Shown: in pieces, positions 18,619-26,726 of the stretch
How positions within the stretch are numbered: position 1 is the first letter of the stretch
Layout of the letters: each line of letters starts with the position of its first letter
Assembly: GCA_902167325.1 (NCBI GenBank)
Contig: LR632930.1
Coordinates: 372,001-436,000 of the forward strand
Reading direction: 5' to 3'
DNA from: Chitinophaga pinensis
GTDB lineage: Bacteria > Bacteroidota > Bacteroidia > Chitinophagales > Chitinophagaceae
DNA length: 64,000 nucleotides
Translations under genes and position numbers: made by a program
The notes under the pieces: generated by a model
Seen by the model: only the letters and a program-made list of their open reading frames with translations
What the model was told of the DNA's origin: nothing
Databases searched by the model: none

Positions 18619-19527
18619 ATGATCAAAAGAAAATTCCAGCATACGTTTACACTGATGAATGTGGACCGGGTAGCATTGGACTCGCGTTGGAATTATCAGC
18701 ACGTCATCAGTCCATATAACCGGATTTATTATATAGGCGACGGAGAAGGATCGTTGTCGGGTGCAGGGGGAAGTGTGCAGCTGGAGCCTGGCTTCCTCTA
18801 CATCATCCCCAGTTTCACTTTATGCAATATGCGCTGCGACACGCACCTCGATCAGTATTTCGTGCAGTTCTTCGAAGATTCAACAGACGGTATTTCCCTC
18901 TTCGCACAATACCGCAGCATCAGTAAGGTAGCCGCCACGGAAACCGACCGCCTGCTGTTTAACCGGCTGCTGGAAATCAATCCCGGCCGCGGCATTAACC
19001 GGTCCGATAATCCGAAGGTCTATGAAAAGGATGTGTTTTACAAGGAATACCAGGAACTGAATAACCTGCAGAACATTTCAGTGTCTATGGAAACGCAGGG
19101 CATCCTCTGGCAGCTGACGGCCAAATTCCTCAGTCCTAATGTGCCGGACAGCCACGGGGCAAAGATGATACCTCTGAAACTGGCGGAAACGCTGGATTAT
19201 ATTGAGCTGAATATGCATGCAGAGCTAACTGTGAATTTTCTTGCTTCAAGGATCAATCAGCATCCCGATTATTTTTCCCGGCAATTCAAGGCTTATACCG
19301 GAACGCGGCCCCAGACCCACATCCTCGGGAAGCGGATAGAACGCGCCCAATACCTGATGGCCACTACCCGGATGACTTATGTGGAAATAGCCTCCCGCCT
19401 CGGATTCAGTGACCTGTCTCATTTCTCGAAGGCCTTCAAAAAAACGACCGGAATGGCGCCCCGTGATTACCGGAAGCAAATGTACCTGGTGGGCTTTCAT
19501 GAGCATGTGAAAAACACGCCGGATTGA
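18619..19527 (+). CDS. AraC family transcriptional regulator
   Basis: This 302-residue protein has an N-terminal cupin-like sensor region and a C-terminal AraC helix-turn-helix domain, with MTYVEIASRLGFSDLSHFSKAFKK as the second helix pair, given here in part as EIASRLGFSDLSHFSKAF. It is divergent from the fucosidase operon with 176 bases between them, the standard layout for a local sugar-responsive activator. A longer frame starts at a TTG at 18535, but the ATG at 19 codons before the conserved region is more likely. The inducer, probably fucose or a fucosylated sugar, is inferred from context. Confidence 0.9.
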   Translation: MIKRKFQHTFTLMNVDRVALDSRWNYQHVISPYNRIYYIGDGEGSLSGAGGSVQLEPGFLYIIPSFTLCNMRCDTHLDQYFVQFFEDSTDGISLFAQYRSISKVAATETDRLLFNRLLEINPGRGINRSDNPKVYEKDVFYKEYQELNNLQNISVSMETQGILWQLTAKFLSPNVPDSHGAKMIPLKLAETLDYIELNMHAELTVNFLASRINQHPDYFSRQFKAYTGTRPQTHILGKRIERAQYLMATTRMTYVEIASRLGFSDLSHFSKAFKKTTGMAPRDYRKQMYLVGFHEHVKNTPD

Positions 19528-19579
19528 TGGCAGGCTTGCACAAATGGAGTAAATTGCCGGTCTAAATCCGCTACTTTTC

Positions 19580-20506
19580 ATGCGACCCATCTTATTACCC
19601 GCCGCCGCGATATTGTTTTTTTGTGCCTGCCAGAGCACATCACGCCCGCCGGTTGCCGACAGTCTTACCACAGTTTCTCAGGAAAAGGTCGATACCTTCT
19701 GGCAAAATATAGCCACTATAGCTACCGAATCCGGCGGCACAGTAGGCGTGGCCATCCGTAACCTGCATACGGGCGATACCCTTACGCTGAACGATACTGC
19801 CCGCCTCCCCATGCAAAGCGCTTATAAATTCCCCATCGCCATGGCCGTGCTGAAGCAGGTGGATGAAGGTAAGCTGCGCCTCGATCAAACCATTCCCGTA
19901 ACCACCGCCGATCTGTTCAAAACCTACAGTCCGCTGCAGGATAGCTTCCCCAAAGGAACCAATACCCAAACAGTGGCAGACCTTATCAGGCTCATGGTGG
20001 CAAAAAGCGATAACATTGCCTGCGATGTACTGCTGAAAACCATCGGCGGCACCAAAGTAGCCAACGACTACATTCACAGCCTTGGCGTTCAGAACATCTC
20101 CATCGCTGCTACTGAACAGGAGATGCACAGCGGATGGGACGTTCAGTTTACCAACTGGTGCAATGTTTCTGCCTACACCCAACTGCTCGATATCCTGTAT
20201 AAAGGCACCGCGCTGTCTAAATCCAGCAACGACTTCCTCATGCAAACCATGCTGGGCACCACTACAGGCCCCAAACGCCTGCCGGGGCTCCTGCCTGCCG
20301 GAACGCCCGTTGCCCATAAAACAGGCACTTCCGGCGCTAAAGACGGCATGTATTCCGCCACAAACGATGCCGGCATTATCACCCTCCCTAACGGACAGCC
20401 CCTCGCCGTAGTGGTATTCGTTACCCGCAGCACCGCCAGCGAAGCAGTGCGCGAAGGCGTGATTGCCAAAATCGCCAAAGCAGCTTACGACCACTATGGC
20501 AAATAA
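19580..20506 (+). CDS. class A beta-lactamase, subclass A2 type
   Basis: This 308-residue serine beta-lactamase has the class A motifs in full: SAYK (Ser80 nucleophile, Lys83), SDN (143-145), Glu179 in the omega loop and KTG (247-249). The omega-loop sequence ATEQEMH is like that of the Bacteroidota and PER/CfxA group (subclass A2) rather than the TEM/SHV ExxLN. The signal peptide ends in FFCAC, suggesting a lipoprotein anchored in the periplasm. It starts 53 bases after the AraC gene and is probably transcribed separately or by read-through. The substrate range cannot be told from sequence. Confidence 0.93.
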   Translation: MRPILLPAAAILFFCACQSTSRPPVADSLTTVSQEKVDTFWQNIATIATESGGTVGVAIRNLHTGDTLTLNDTARLPMQSAYKFPIAMAVLKQVDEGKLRLDQTIPVTTADLFKTYSPLQDSFPKGTNTQTVADLIRLMVAKSDNIACDVLLKTIGGTKVANDYIHSLGVQNISIAATEQEMHSGWDVQFTNWCNVSAYTQLLDILYKGTALSKSSNDFLMQTMLGTTTGPKRLPGLLPAGTPVAHKTGTSGAKDGMYSATNDAGIITLPNGQPLAVVVFVTRSTASEAVREGVIAKIAKAAYDHYGK

Positions 20507-20633
20507 CAGGATGTGCAGCAATGTATTCATGTACCGAAAATAGTCCGGTAGAAAAGCACCGAGAAACGGGATGGCCGCTTTGGCCGCTATTGACCGTTTT
20601 GGCCAATTAAACCAGGTACGATTCCTGCCCCCT

Positions 20634-20731
20634 GACTGCCTCGTTACTACCTCCAGACTGCCTTGCCACTGCCTTTAGACTGCCTTTACACTAAGGGTAG
20701 ACGGCCTCTACACTGCCTTCCACTGCCTTTA
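20634..20731. repeat. nine-unit 11-base tandem array (array 2)
   Basis: Nine head-to-tail units follow one another: eight of 11 bases and one of 10. Typical units are GACTGCCTTTA, CACTGCCTTTA and GACTGCCTTGC; the most divergent is CACTAAGGGTA. Read on the minus strand most units end in AGTG or AGTC, the same ending and period as array 1 at 9449-9525. Confidence 0.88.
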
Positions 20732-20750
20732 GCGTACTTGAAATAATAAC

Positions 20751-20786
20751 AAAGCGGCCATCTCAATTGAATGAGATGGCCGCTTT
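20751..20786. terminator. bidirectional terminator between bla and the DUF1501 gene
   Basis: A 15-base perfect stem (AAAGCGGCCATCTCA and its complement) with a 6-base loop has A-runs and T-runs on the two sides, so it can serve both converging transcription units. Confidence 0.8.
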
Positions 20787-20806
20787 TCGTAAAACTATAC
20801 CGGTGA

Positions 20807-22006
20807 TCAGATGAAATCGAGATGTTCGTATGATTGCTGAAGGATGGCCCTGTCGTCTGCACCCAGCCACTTTTTCAGCAGCGTGGCGTAAACGCTTTTG
20901 AAATCCACCTTGTACTGAAGGTCGCCATCTTTGAGGCTGGAAAGATCTGGCCCGTTATTCAGCACGCCTTTCTCCTTCAGTCCGCCGCCAATGAGGAACA
21001 TGTTATTCGCAGTACCATGATCGGTACCACCGCTGGCGTTCTGTGCCACACGGCGGCCAAATTCACTGAAGGTCATCACCAGCACATCATCGAACCGGTG
21101 GTTCTTTTTCAGATCGCTTACGAAGGGAGCCAGTGCATCACTCAGCTGAGAGAACAACCGCTGCTGCTGATTCTGCTGGCCTACATGCGTATCAAAACTA
21201 CCGTGCGACACATAGTATACGCTGGTATTGATATCCGTCATGATCAGCTCGGCAATGGTCTTCATGTTCTTACCCAGTTCCGTAGCCGGATAATTCTCTT
21301 TGCTTTTATATGTCTTGAACTGCTGCTGGATGTAGCCTGCAGACGAGATGGTTTCCGCCATGGTTTTGTAGAGGTAATCCACGTTGTGATGCTCATCGTC
21401 GTGCTGCTGCTTAGCGAGCAGGTCGCGGAAATAGCGGTCGTTGCTGGCACCGTATAGCCGTTGCGGATCGGTAAGCGCAAGCCCTTTCACTTCATTACCC
21501 TTCATGGCAAGGCTAAGCGTATCATCGATCTCAAGTGCCTGCGTGGGCTTATCACAGCCTTTGCATTGCGCATCGAGGTAGCGGCCCAGCCATCCCGTAC
21601 CCCAGTAATCCTTGGAATCACTGGCGCTTTGCCAGATATCCATACTGCGGAAGTGAGAACGGTCGGGGTTAGGATAGCCCACGTTATTGAGCACACCCAG
21701 CGCACCGTCGTCATAAAAGCTTTTAAATGATTTAAGGGCAGGGTGGATGCCCAGCTCATCATTGAGCGCCAGCGCATCTTCCCGTTTGATGCCCAGCTGC
21801 GGGCGCAGTTTATAGTAAATATCGTTGCGGTATGGGATCACGGTATTAAGCCCATCGTTACCGCCGGAGAGCTGCACCACTACCAGTACTTTATTGCCCG
21901 GGGGTACGAACTTCCCCTGCTCCATGGCTTTGAGGAATTTGGGGAGCATAAGGCTGGCCGATGCCAGGGAACCTACCTGTAAAAACCGCCGTCTGTGTAT
22001 TAGCAT
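20807..22006 (-). CDS. DUF1501 domain protein with Tat signal
   Basis: This 399-residue protein belongs to the DUF1501 family, which is distantly related to the sulfatase/alkaline phosphatase fold. The N-terminus HRRRFLQVGSLASASLML is a Tat-type signal. Family segments include VVVQLSGGNDGLNTVIP, RSHFRSMDIWQSAS and TFSEFGRRV with a later GGTDHGTAN. The biochemical role is not known. It is 19 bases downstream of a DUF1800 gene, and this pairing is common in Bacteroidota and Planctomycetes, so the two probably act together in the periplasm. Confidence 0.9.
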   Translation of the reverse strand: MLIHRRRFLQVGSLASASLMLPKFLKAMEQGKFVPPGNKVLVVVQLSGGNDGLNTVIPYRNDIYYKLRPQLGIKREDALALNDELGIHPALKSFKSFYDDGALGVLNNVGYPNPDRSHFRSMDIWQSASDSKDYWGTGWLGRYLDAQCKGCDKPTQALEIDDTLSLAMKGNEVKGLALTDPQRLYGASNDRYFRDLLAKQQHDDEHHNVDYLYKTMAETISSAGYIQQQFKTYKSKENYPATELGKNMKTIAELIMTDINTSVYYVSHGSFDTHVGQQNQQQRLFSQLSDALAPFVSDLKKNHRFDDVLVMTFSEFGRRVAQNASGGTDHGTANNMFLIGGGLKEKGVLNNGPDLSSLKDGDLQYKVDFKSVYATLLKKWLGADDRAILQQSYEHLDFI

Positions 22007-22025
22007 GTTTCGATGGATTTCTGAA

Positions 22026-23471
22026 TTAACACATTTGGTATTCCGGCGTGCTCATCACGTCGATCGTTACCGTTTTGATGTAGTTGTCGCGAGAGGAAGC
22101 ATCGGAGTATTTCTCCAGCAGCTGCCGGTCTATGCCTTTGTTACGCACCAGCAGCGACTGTGCAATGGACTCCGCCAGCTCTTCCCGTTTCACGTCCTTA
22201 TATCCGTCTACATATGGCTGCCAGTCGATATCAGCATTCACTTTACGGGCGTATTGTTTCTTCAGCAGTTCGTTTACCTGCATCGTCATTTTATAATTCT
22301 GCCCCTCTCCCATTTCCGGCGTAATCTCTTTCGGACGGATATTGAATTCCTGCGAATACAGGATGATCTGTGGTACCCGGAGGCGGAACATAAGGCTGGA
22401 ACTGTCTATCCAGTTTTTACCACCGGGCCAGCCGGCCACATTGGGCGGATAAAAGAGCGTTTGCCCCAGTACACGCTGAAATACCAGCATGGCTTCTTCC
22501 TGTTCAAAGCGCATGGGCACAGCGCGGCGCAAGCCAACAATCAGTTCTACCGGCGACTTGATCCTGCTGCCTACGATCTTATCATCGTAAAACCAGTCGG
22601 CCATAAAGATGTGTTCCATGAGTGCGCGAAGGTCGTACCCGCTTTGGTAAAACTTCTCCGCCAGTGCATTCTCATGTGCTTCGTTCCCATCTTCATGAAC
22701 GAAGTAGCGGTAAATTTTACCGGTGATGAATTTTGCGGTTTGTTTTTGTTCGAGGAGTATAGCGATCACATCATCGCCCGTGAAGCGGCCTGATTTTCCG
22801 AGCAGGGTTTTCATGCCATCGTCGTGCTGGTTTTTCCTGAACTGGAATTGCCCTATCTGATCGTATCCCCATCCGGTGAAAGCTCTGGCGGCTTCCTTCA
22901 CATCGTTTTCTGTATAATTGCCACGGCCGAGGGTAAAGAGTTCCATTACTTCGCGGGCGAAGTTTTCGTTAGGCCGTTGCTTGCGGTTCTGCTGGTTATT
23001 GAGGAAGGCCAGCATAGCGGGAGATTTGGATACTTCACTGAGCAGTGTCCCGAAGTTCCCGAGGCCATGGCGCCGGGTGATCTCTAATAACTGTTGGTTG
23101 AAGAGTACATTTTGCGTACGGCAGGCGAAGTGCCCGTGCCAGAACAGCGCCATTTTTTCCTGCAGGGGATGAGCGCTGTTGATCATGGCATGCGTCCATA
23201 GCACATTGAGGTCTTTGATGCCGTCTGTATTCAGTTTCTGCACCATTTTACGCTCTTCTGCGCCCATATTGCGCTGGCGCTGATAATCGGGAAGATCGGT
23301 TTCATCCATCACGCGGATGGGGGCCGGGGCTGCCGAGGGGCCTAAGATCACTTTCCGCACCACTTCCTTTCGCCTCTTCTTCATCCAGGACCTTATTTCG
23401 GGAAGGCCTTCACCGAAGCCGGCCCTCCAGCCCAGGTGTTGCATTTGTGTCTGTAACGGAACAACTGGCAT
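22026..23471 (-). CDS. DUF1800 domain protein
   Basis: This 481-residue protein is a DUF1800 family member. Recognisable segments are HLGWRAGFG near the start, MALFWHGHFAC, NENFAREVMELFTLGRG (a hallmark of the family) and FYPPNVAGWPGGKNWID. No enzyme activity is established for the family. It is the first gene of a pair with the DUF1501 protein. The frame runs on to a TTG at 23513, but the ATG at 23471 starts close to the conserved region. No clear signal peptide is visible. Confidence 0.88.
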   Translation of the reverse strand: MPVVPLQTQMQHLGWRAGFGEGLPEIRSWMKKRRKEVVRKVILGPSAAPAPIRVMDETDLPDYQRQRNMGAEERKMVQKLNTDGIKDLNVLWTHAMINSAHPLQEKMALFWHGHFACRTQNVLFNQQLLEITRRHGLGNFGTLLSEVSKSPAMLAFLNNQQNRKQRPNENFAREVMELFTLGRGNYTENDVKEAARAFTGWGYDQIGQFQFRKNQHDDGMKTLLGKSGRFTGDDVIAILLEQKQTAKFITGKIYRYFVHEDGNEAHENALAEKFYQSGYDLRALMEHIFMADWFYDDKIVGSRIKSPVELIVGLRRAVPMRFEQEEAMLVFQRVLGQTLFYPPNVAGWPGGKNWIDSSSLMFRLRVPQIILYSQEFNIRPKEITPEMGEGQNYKMTMQVNELLKKQYARKVNADIDWQPYVDGYKDVKREELAESIAQSLLVRNKGIDRQLLEKYSDASSRDNYIKTVTIDVMSTPEYQMC

Positions 23472-23569
23472 ATGTGGAAATAATTTAGAATAAGACGGGT
23501 GCAGGATGCCCAAAGTTTAACCGGGCATGCACCCACGGCCAAAAAAAGGACAAATACCGTTCCATAAGG

Positions 23570-24646
23570 TTAATAGACGGCCATAGTGGTATCAATTTCC
23601 CTTGCCCAGGCGTGTATGCCGCCCGACACATTGTATACTTCAGAGAAGCCTGCCTGCAGCAGCAGTTCGGCAGTGGCGCGGCTCCGCATCCCATGATGGC
23701 AGATCATGGCTACGGGGGTGTTACGGGCAAGGTTAGAGAGGGAGGCCGCCACCCGCCGCATGGGGATGTGTACTGCCCCTTCGATATGGCAGTAATCCCA
23801 TTCATCTTTCTCCCGCACATCAATCAACTGAAAATCACGGCCTTCATCCAGCCAATCCTTTAGTTCCTGTACGGTTAACAGCTGCATGGTACGGGCATCG
23901 CACACGGAATTACCGTAGCTGTCCTGCAAGGCAGCAATATCATGATTGCCGGGTTGCGGCTGGAAGGAGAAGACCTGGTGGGTATTATCGAGCAGTTGCA
24001 CCGTAAGCAGCTGATTAGCCAGCGGCTCGCCTATGCCGGTGAGCACTTTTACGGCTTCAGAGGCCTGGTAGCAGCCAATGATGCCGGGCAGTACACCCAG
24101 TACGCCCACATCATTACAGTCAGGCGCATCGCCCGGCTCAGGGAACAGGCACCGGTATGTACCGCTGCCCTGATGGTTCAGTACGCTCACCTGCCCTTCG
24201 TAGCGGAAAATAGAGCCGTAAATGAATGGTTTGGAGAGTATAACGCAGGCATCGTTGATGAGGTAACGGGTGCCGAAGTTATCGGAGCAATCTATAACAA
24301 GATCGTATGGTGCAATGATTTCGAGCGCGTTGGCCGTACTGAGATAATTGGGATGGGGTATGAAAACGGTGTCTGGGTTCAATGCTTCCAGCCGTGCAAT
24401 GGCGGCCTGTACCTTGGGCTTTCCTTCATCAGCAGTGGTATAGATCACCTGCCGCTGCAGGTTGGTAACCGATACGGTATCTTCTTCCGCTATGCCGATC
24501 TTCCCCACTCCCATGGCGGTAAGGTATTGTAATACCGGTACACCGAGGCCACCTGCGCCTATTACCAGCACAGCGGCATTACGCAGCATTTCCTGCTTTT
24601 CGATGCCGAATCCTTCCAGTCTGATCTGTCGGTCGTAGCGGTTCAT
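23570..24646 (-). CDS. MoeB/ThiF-like adenylyltransferase fused to rhodanese
   Basis: This 358-residue protein has an E1-like adenylating domain (residues 1-240) and a C-terminal rhodanese domain (255-355), the MoeZ layout. It would activate the C-terminus of a ubiquitin-like sulfur carrier (MoaD or ThiS) and add sulfur. The nucleotide motif GAGGLG is at 30-35, a possible catalytic cysteine is Cys177 in DCNDVGVLGVLPG, and the rhodanese cysteine is Cys316 in ICHHGMRS. The paired CxxC zinc motifs of classic MoeB are absent. No carrier-protein gene is adjacent, so the pathway served (molybdopterin or thiamine) is open. Confidence 0.88.
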   Translation of the reverse strand: MNRYDRQIRLEGFGIEKQEMLRNAAVLVIGAGGLGVPVLQYLTAMGVGKIGIAEEDTVSVTNLQRQVIYTTADEGKPKVQAAIARLEALNPDTVFIPHPNYLSTANALEIIAPYDLVIDCSDNFGTRYLINDACVILSKPFIYGSIFRYEGQVSVLNHQGSGTYRCLFPEPGDAPDCNDVGVLGVLPGIIGCYQASEAVKVLTGIGEPLANQLLTVQLLDNTHQVFSFQPQPGNHDIAALQDSYGNSVCDARTMQLLTVQELKDWLDEGRDFQLIDVREKDEWDYCHIEGAVHIPMRRVAASLSNLARNTPVAMICHHGMRSRATAELLLQAGFSEVYNVSGGIHAWAREIDTTMAVY

Positions 24647-24685
24647 TTTCCCTCCGTTTTGCTTGCTTAAATTTCGTGATTTTTT

Positions 24686-25744
24686 TTATTTCAACCCAGC
24701 CCTGATCTGTTCCCAGACAGATTTTAATGTTGCAGGAAATGGCGGAGCCGGTGTGATCAGCTTTTCCTGCACATATTCAGAACGGCGCCCCAGATCGGGG
24801 TGAGAGCTCAGCCATTCTGATGGTGCTCCGCCGCCGGATTCGCCAAGGGTACTGAAGAGCAGCACATATCCGTTGCCGGGGATGCGCTTTTCCTGCAGCA
24901 TCCGCAGGCCGTTCATATCCGCTTCCTTCTCCAGACTGCGGGAGTACTCCAGGTGCTTCAGCGAACTGGCATTTTCCACCAAAACCGCACTAATACCCGT
25001 TACATCCCCGAATATCAGGCTCACCATGGTAAAAGTACCGAGGCTCTGCATCAGGGAACGGGTGGTATGGCGCAGGTTGATGTGGGAACTTTCATGCGCC
25101 AGCAGTGCAGCCAGCTCTTCCGGCTGCTTCATGCGCTTCAGTAACCCGCTGAACACCACGATGTGCCCGCCCGGAACGGCAAAGGCATTCGTCTGGTCAT
25201 AATCCACCACGGTAATGGTGATGGGGTAGGGAGACGACAGGCCCATCTGTTTGTAAAAGGCATTCACCTGCTCCGTTTGCTTCGGGAGTATCTTGTATTC
25301 TTTAATCAGTGATTTGTAGGCTTCTTCTCCCATTGATACTTCATATTCCACCGGCAAAGCATTAGCCGCCTTACCCGCCATCCATGGCACAATCCAGAAG
25401 AATGCGGCGAGGATGAGTCCGATGATAATAACGCCCGTGGTAATGAAAGTGACCCATGCCGTGGGGAATACGCGGCGCTTCTTTTGCAGCTGCCCGTCTG
25501 CCAGTGTGGCAAACGCTCCGCTGGGAACAATCAGTGTTTGTAATGGCAGGCCGGTATGATGCAATACGCAACCGCCGGGGCGCTCCTGGCCCTTCACCAC
25601 ATTTTCCCAGTACCAGAATACCGTACGTGGATTGCCATGCGCATCTTTCAGGTGGATCTCTATACGTTTGTTGGTGACGGTAATATCTGCGCCCTCAATA
25701 TGGTCTGGCGTTTCATAGGAGTAATAACCCTGAAAAGTTTTCAT
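24686..25744 (-). CDS. M48 family membrane metalloprotease
   Basis: This 352-residue protein has an N-terminal soluble part (1-93), one or two membrane helices (94-122) and an M48 peptidase domain. The zinc motif is HESSH at 217-221, with Glu274 in SLEKEADMNG as the third ligand. M48 enzymes such as HtpX and BepA/LoiP take part in membrane or envelope protein quality control. The N-terminal domain before the helix is unusual for HtpX. The C-terminal SSHPDLGRRSEYV is the usual HP motif of M48. Its neighbours do not suggest a specific substrate. Confidence 0.88.
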   Translation of the reverse strand: MKTFQGYYSYETPDHIEGADITVTNKRIEIHLKDAHGNPRTVFWYWENVVKGQERPGGCVLHHTGLPLQTLIVPSGAFATLADGQLQKKRRVFPTAWVTFITTGVIIIGLILAAFFWIVPWMAGKAANALPVEYEVSMGEEAYKSLIKEYKILPKQTEQVNAFYKQMGLSSPYPITITVVDYDQTNAFAVPGGHIVVFSGLLKRMKQPEELAALLAHESSHINLRHTTRSLMQSLGTFTMVSLIFGDVTGISAVLVENASSLKHLEYSRSLEKEADMNGLRMLQEKRIPGNGYVLLFSTLGESGGGAPSEWLSSHPDLGRRSEYVQEKLITPAPPFPATLKSVWEQIRAGLK

Positions 25745-25750
25745 CGGTTG

Positions 25751-26296
25751 CTATATGGGTTTTATTCGTTTGGACATAACCACCAGATCCACCATTGTGC
25801 CATCGGGCTGGATGACGCCATTGGGGATGCGGCCATGTTCGGTAAAATTGAAATTACGGTACAATTGAATGGCCCTTTCGTTGTTGGCCAGTACTTCGAA
25901 ATGGATAATGGCAATACGCGGGTGTGCTTCGGCCCACCGGATGGCCGATGTCAGCAGGCGCCGCCCGATGCCCATGTTCCAGTACTTATGCAATACAGCT
26001 ATGCCCAGCAATGCCATATGGTGCTGCTTGCGTGTACGGCCCTGGTGCAGGCTCACCATCCCGGCCACTTCCCCTTCCACATCCGCCACCAGGAACATAT
26101 TGTTTGGGTTGCCGGAGTACGACCGGATAAAGGCTTCTTCCTTCGCCAGATCCATCTGCAGAGATTCTTCGTGGGTATACAGCAGAAAATCAGTTTCCCG
26201 GGTCACCTCCTGAAAGGTGTTGAGGCAGGCCTGTGCATCCGTTACCAGCGGTGGACGGATTACGAGTGGTTTGCCATTGGGAAGAAAGTGTCGCAT
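25751..26296 (-). CDS. GNAT family N-acetyltransferase
   Basis: This 181-residue protein has the GNAT acetyl-CoA fold: the beta-4 segment HHMALLGIAVLHKYWN, the pyrophosphate-binding WNMGIGRRLL and the C-terminal NERAIQLYRNFNF. It would transfer an acetyl group to an amine of an unknown small molecule or protein. The longest frame runs 33 codons further upstream, but those codons cross the terminator at 26331-26353, so the ATG at 26296 is used. It ends 6 bases before the M48 gene, so the two are probably one transcript. Confidence 0.87.
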   Translation of the reverse strand: MRHFLPNGKPLVIRPPLVTDAQACLNTFQEVTRETDFLLYTHEESLQMDLAKEEAFIRSYSGNPNNMFLVADVEGEVAGMVSLHQGRTRKQHHMALLGIAVLHKYWNMGIGRRLLTSAIRWAEAHPRIAIIHFEVLANNERAIQLYRNFNFTEHGRIPNGVIQPDGTMVDLVVMSKRIKPI

Positions 26297-26330
26297 GCAA
26301 CAAATATACAGTCTTCCGGCTTCGGGGCAT

Positions 26331-26353
26331 AAAAAAAGCGGCCTTTCAGCCGC
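26331..26353 (-). terminator. intrinsic terminator after the cytochrome gene
   Basis: On the minus strand a GCGGC/GCCGC stem with a 6-base loop is followed by seven T residues, 26 bases past the cytochrome stop codon. Confidence 0.7.
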
Positions 26354-26378
26354 CTGTACATTGCATACTTCTTTGTTG

Positions 26379-26675
26379 TTAAGACGCTTTGGCATGTTTG
26401 GTCACAAACGCTACCACGGCGGATTTCTGATCATCGGTCAGTTTCGCTTTACGGGCCATCCTGTCCATGATACCGGGCCATTTCTCGGCAGTTTTGGTTT
26501 CAGGGAGCTTGAAGTGGTGGCATTTCGCGCACTTCTGCCGGAAAATGGCTTTACCGTCCGACTCTTCATATTGCGCAAAAGCCGCGTCTACCTTGGCCGT
26601 GTCGTTAGGATTCAGGCCTTTGGAGCATCCCCACAACACAATAGCGATGAGTGATAACTGGATGAGTGTTTTCAT
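26379..26675 (-). CDS. small c-type cytochrome lipoprotein
   Basis: This 98-residue protein has a lipoprotein signal (VLWGCSKG) and a single heme-binding CAKCH motif with a distal methionine in PGIMDRMARK. It would be a small monoheme electron carrier tethered in the periplasm. An ATG 9 bases earlier is also possible; the ATG at 26675 gives the cleaner signal peptide. The gene stands alone, with its own terminator, between a secreted protease and the acetyltransferase. Confidence 0.88.
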   Translation of the reverse strand: MKTLIQLSLIAIVLWGCSKGLNPNDTAKVDAAFAQYEESDGKAIFRQKCAKCHHFKLPETKTAEKWPGIMDRMARKAKLTDDQKSAVVAFVTKHAKAS

Positions 26676-26726
26676 AATTTGCATTTTTGACCTGTAACAA
26701 ATTAAAGGTATTTTTTCTATTTAGCG

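Larger units (their letters stand above)
20507..20806. other. 300-base intergenic region with periodic repeats and a terminator
   Basis: The gap between two convergent genes holds a loosely 10-base periodic stretch at about 20570-20608 (GGCCGCTTT, GGCCGCTAT, GACCGTTTT), the 11-base array at 20634-20731 and the shared terminator at 20751-20786. I see no gene. Confidence 0.7.

Noticed and set aside
26297..26395. N-terminal extension of the GNAT protein
   Set aside because: The extra codons run through the cytochrome gene terminator at 26331-26353.
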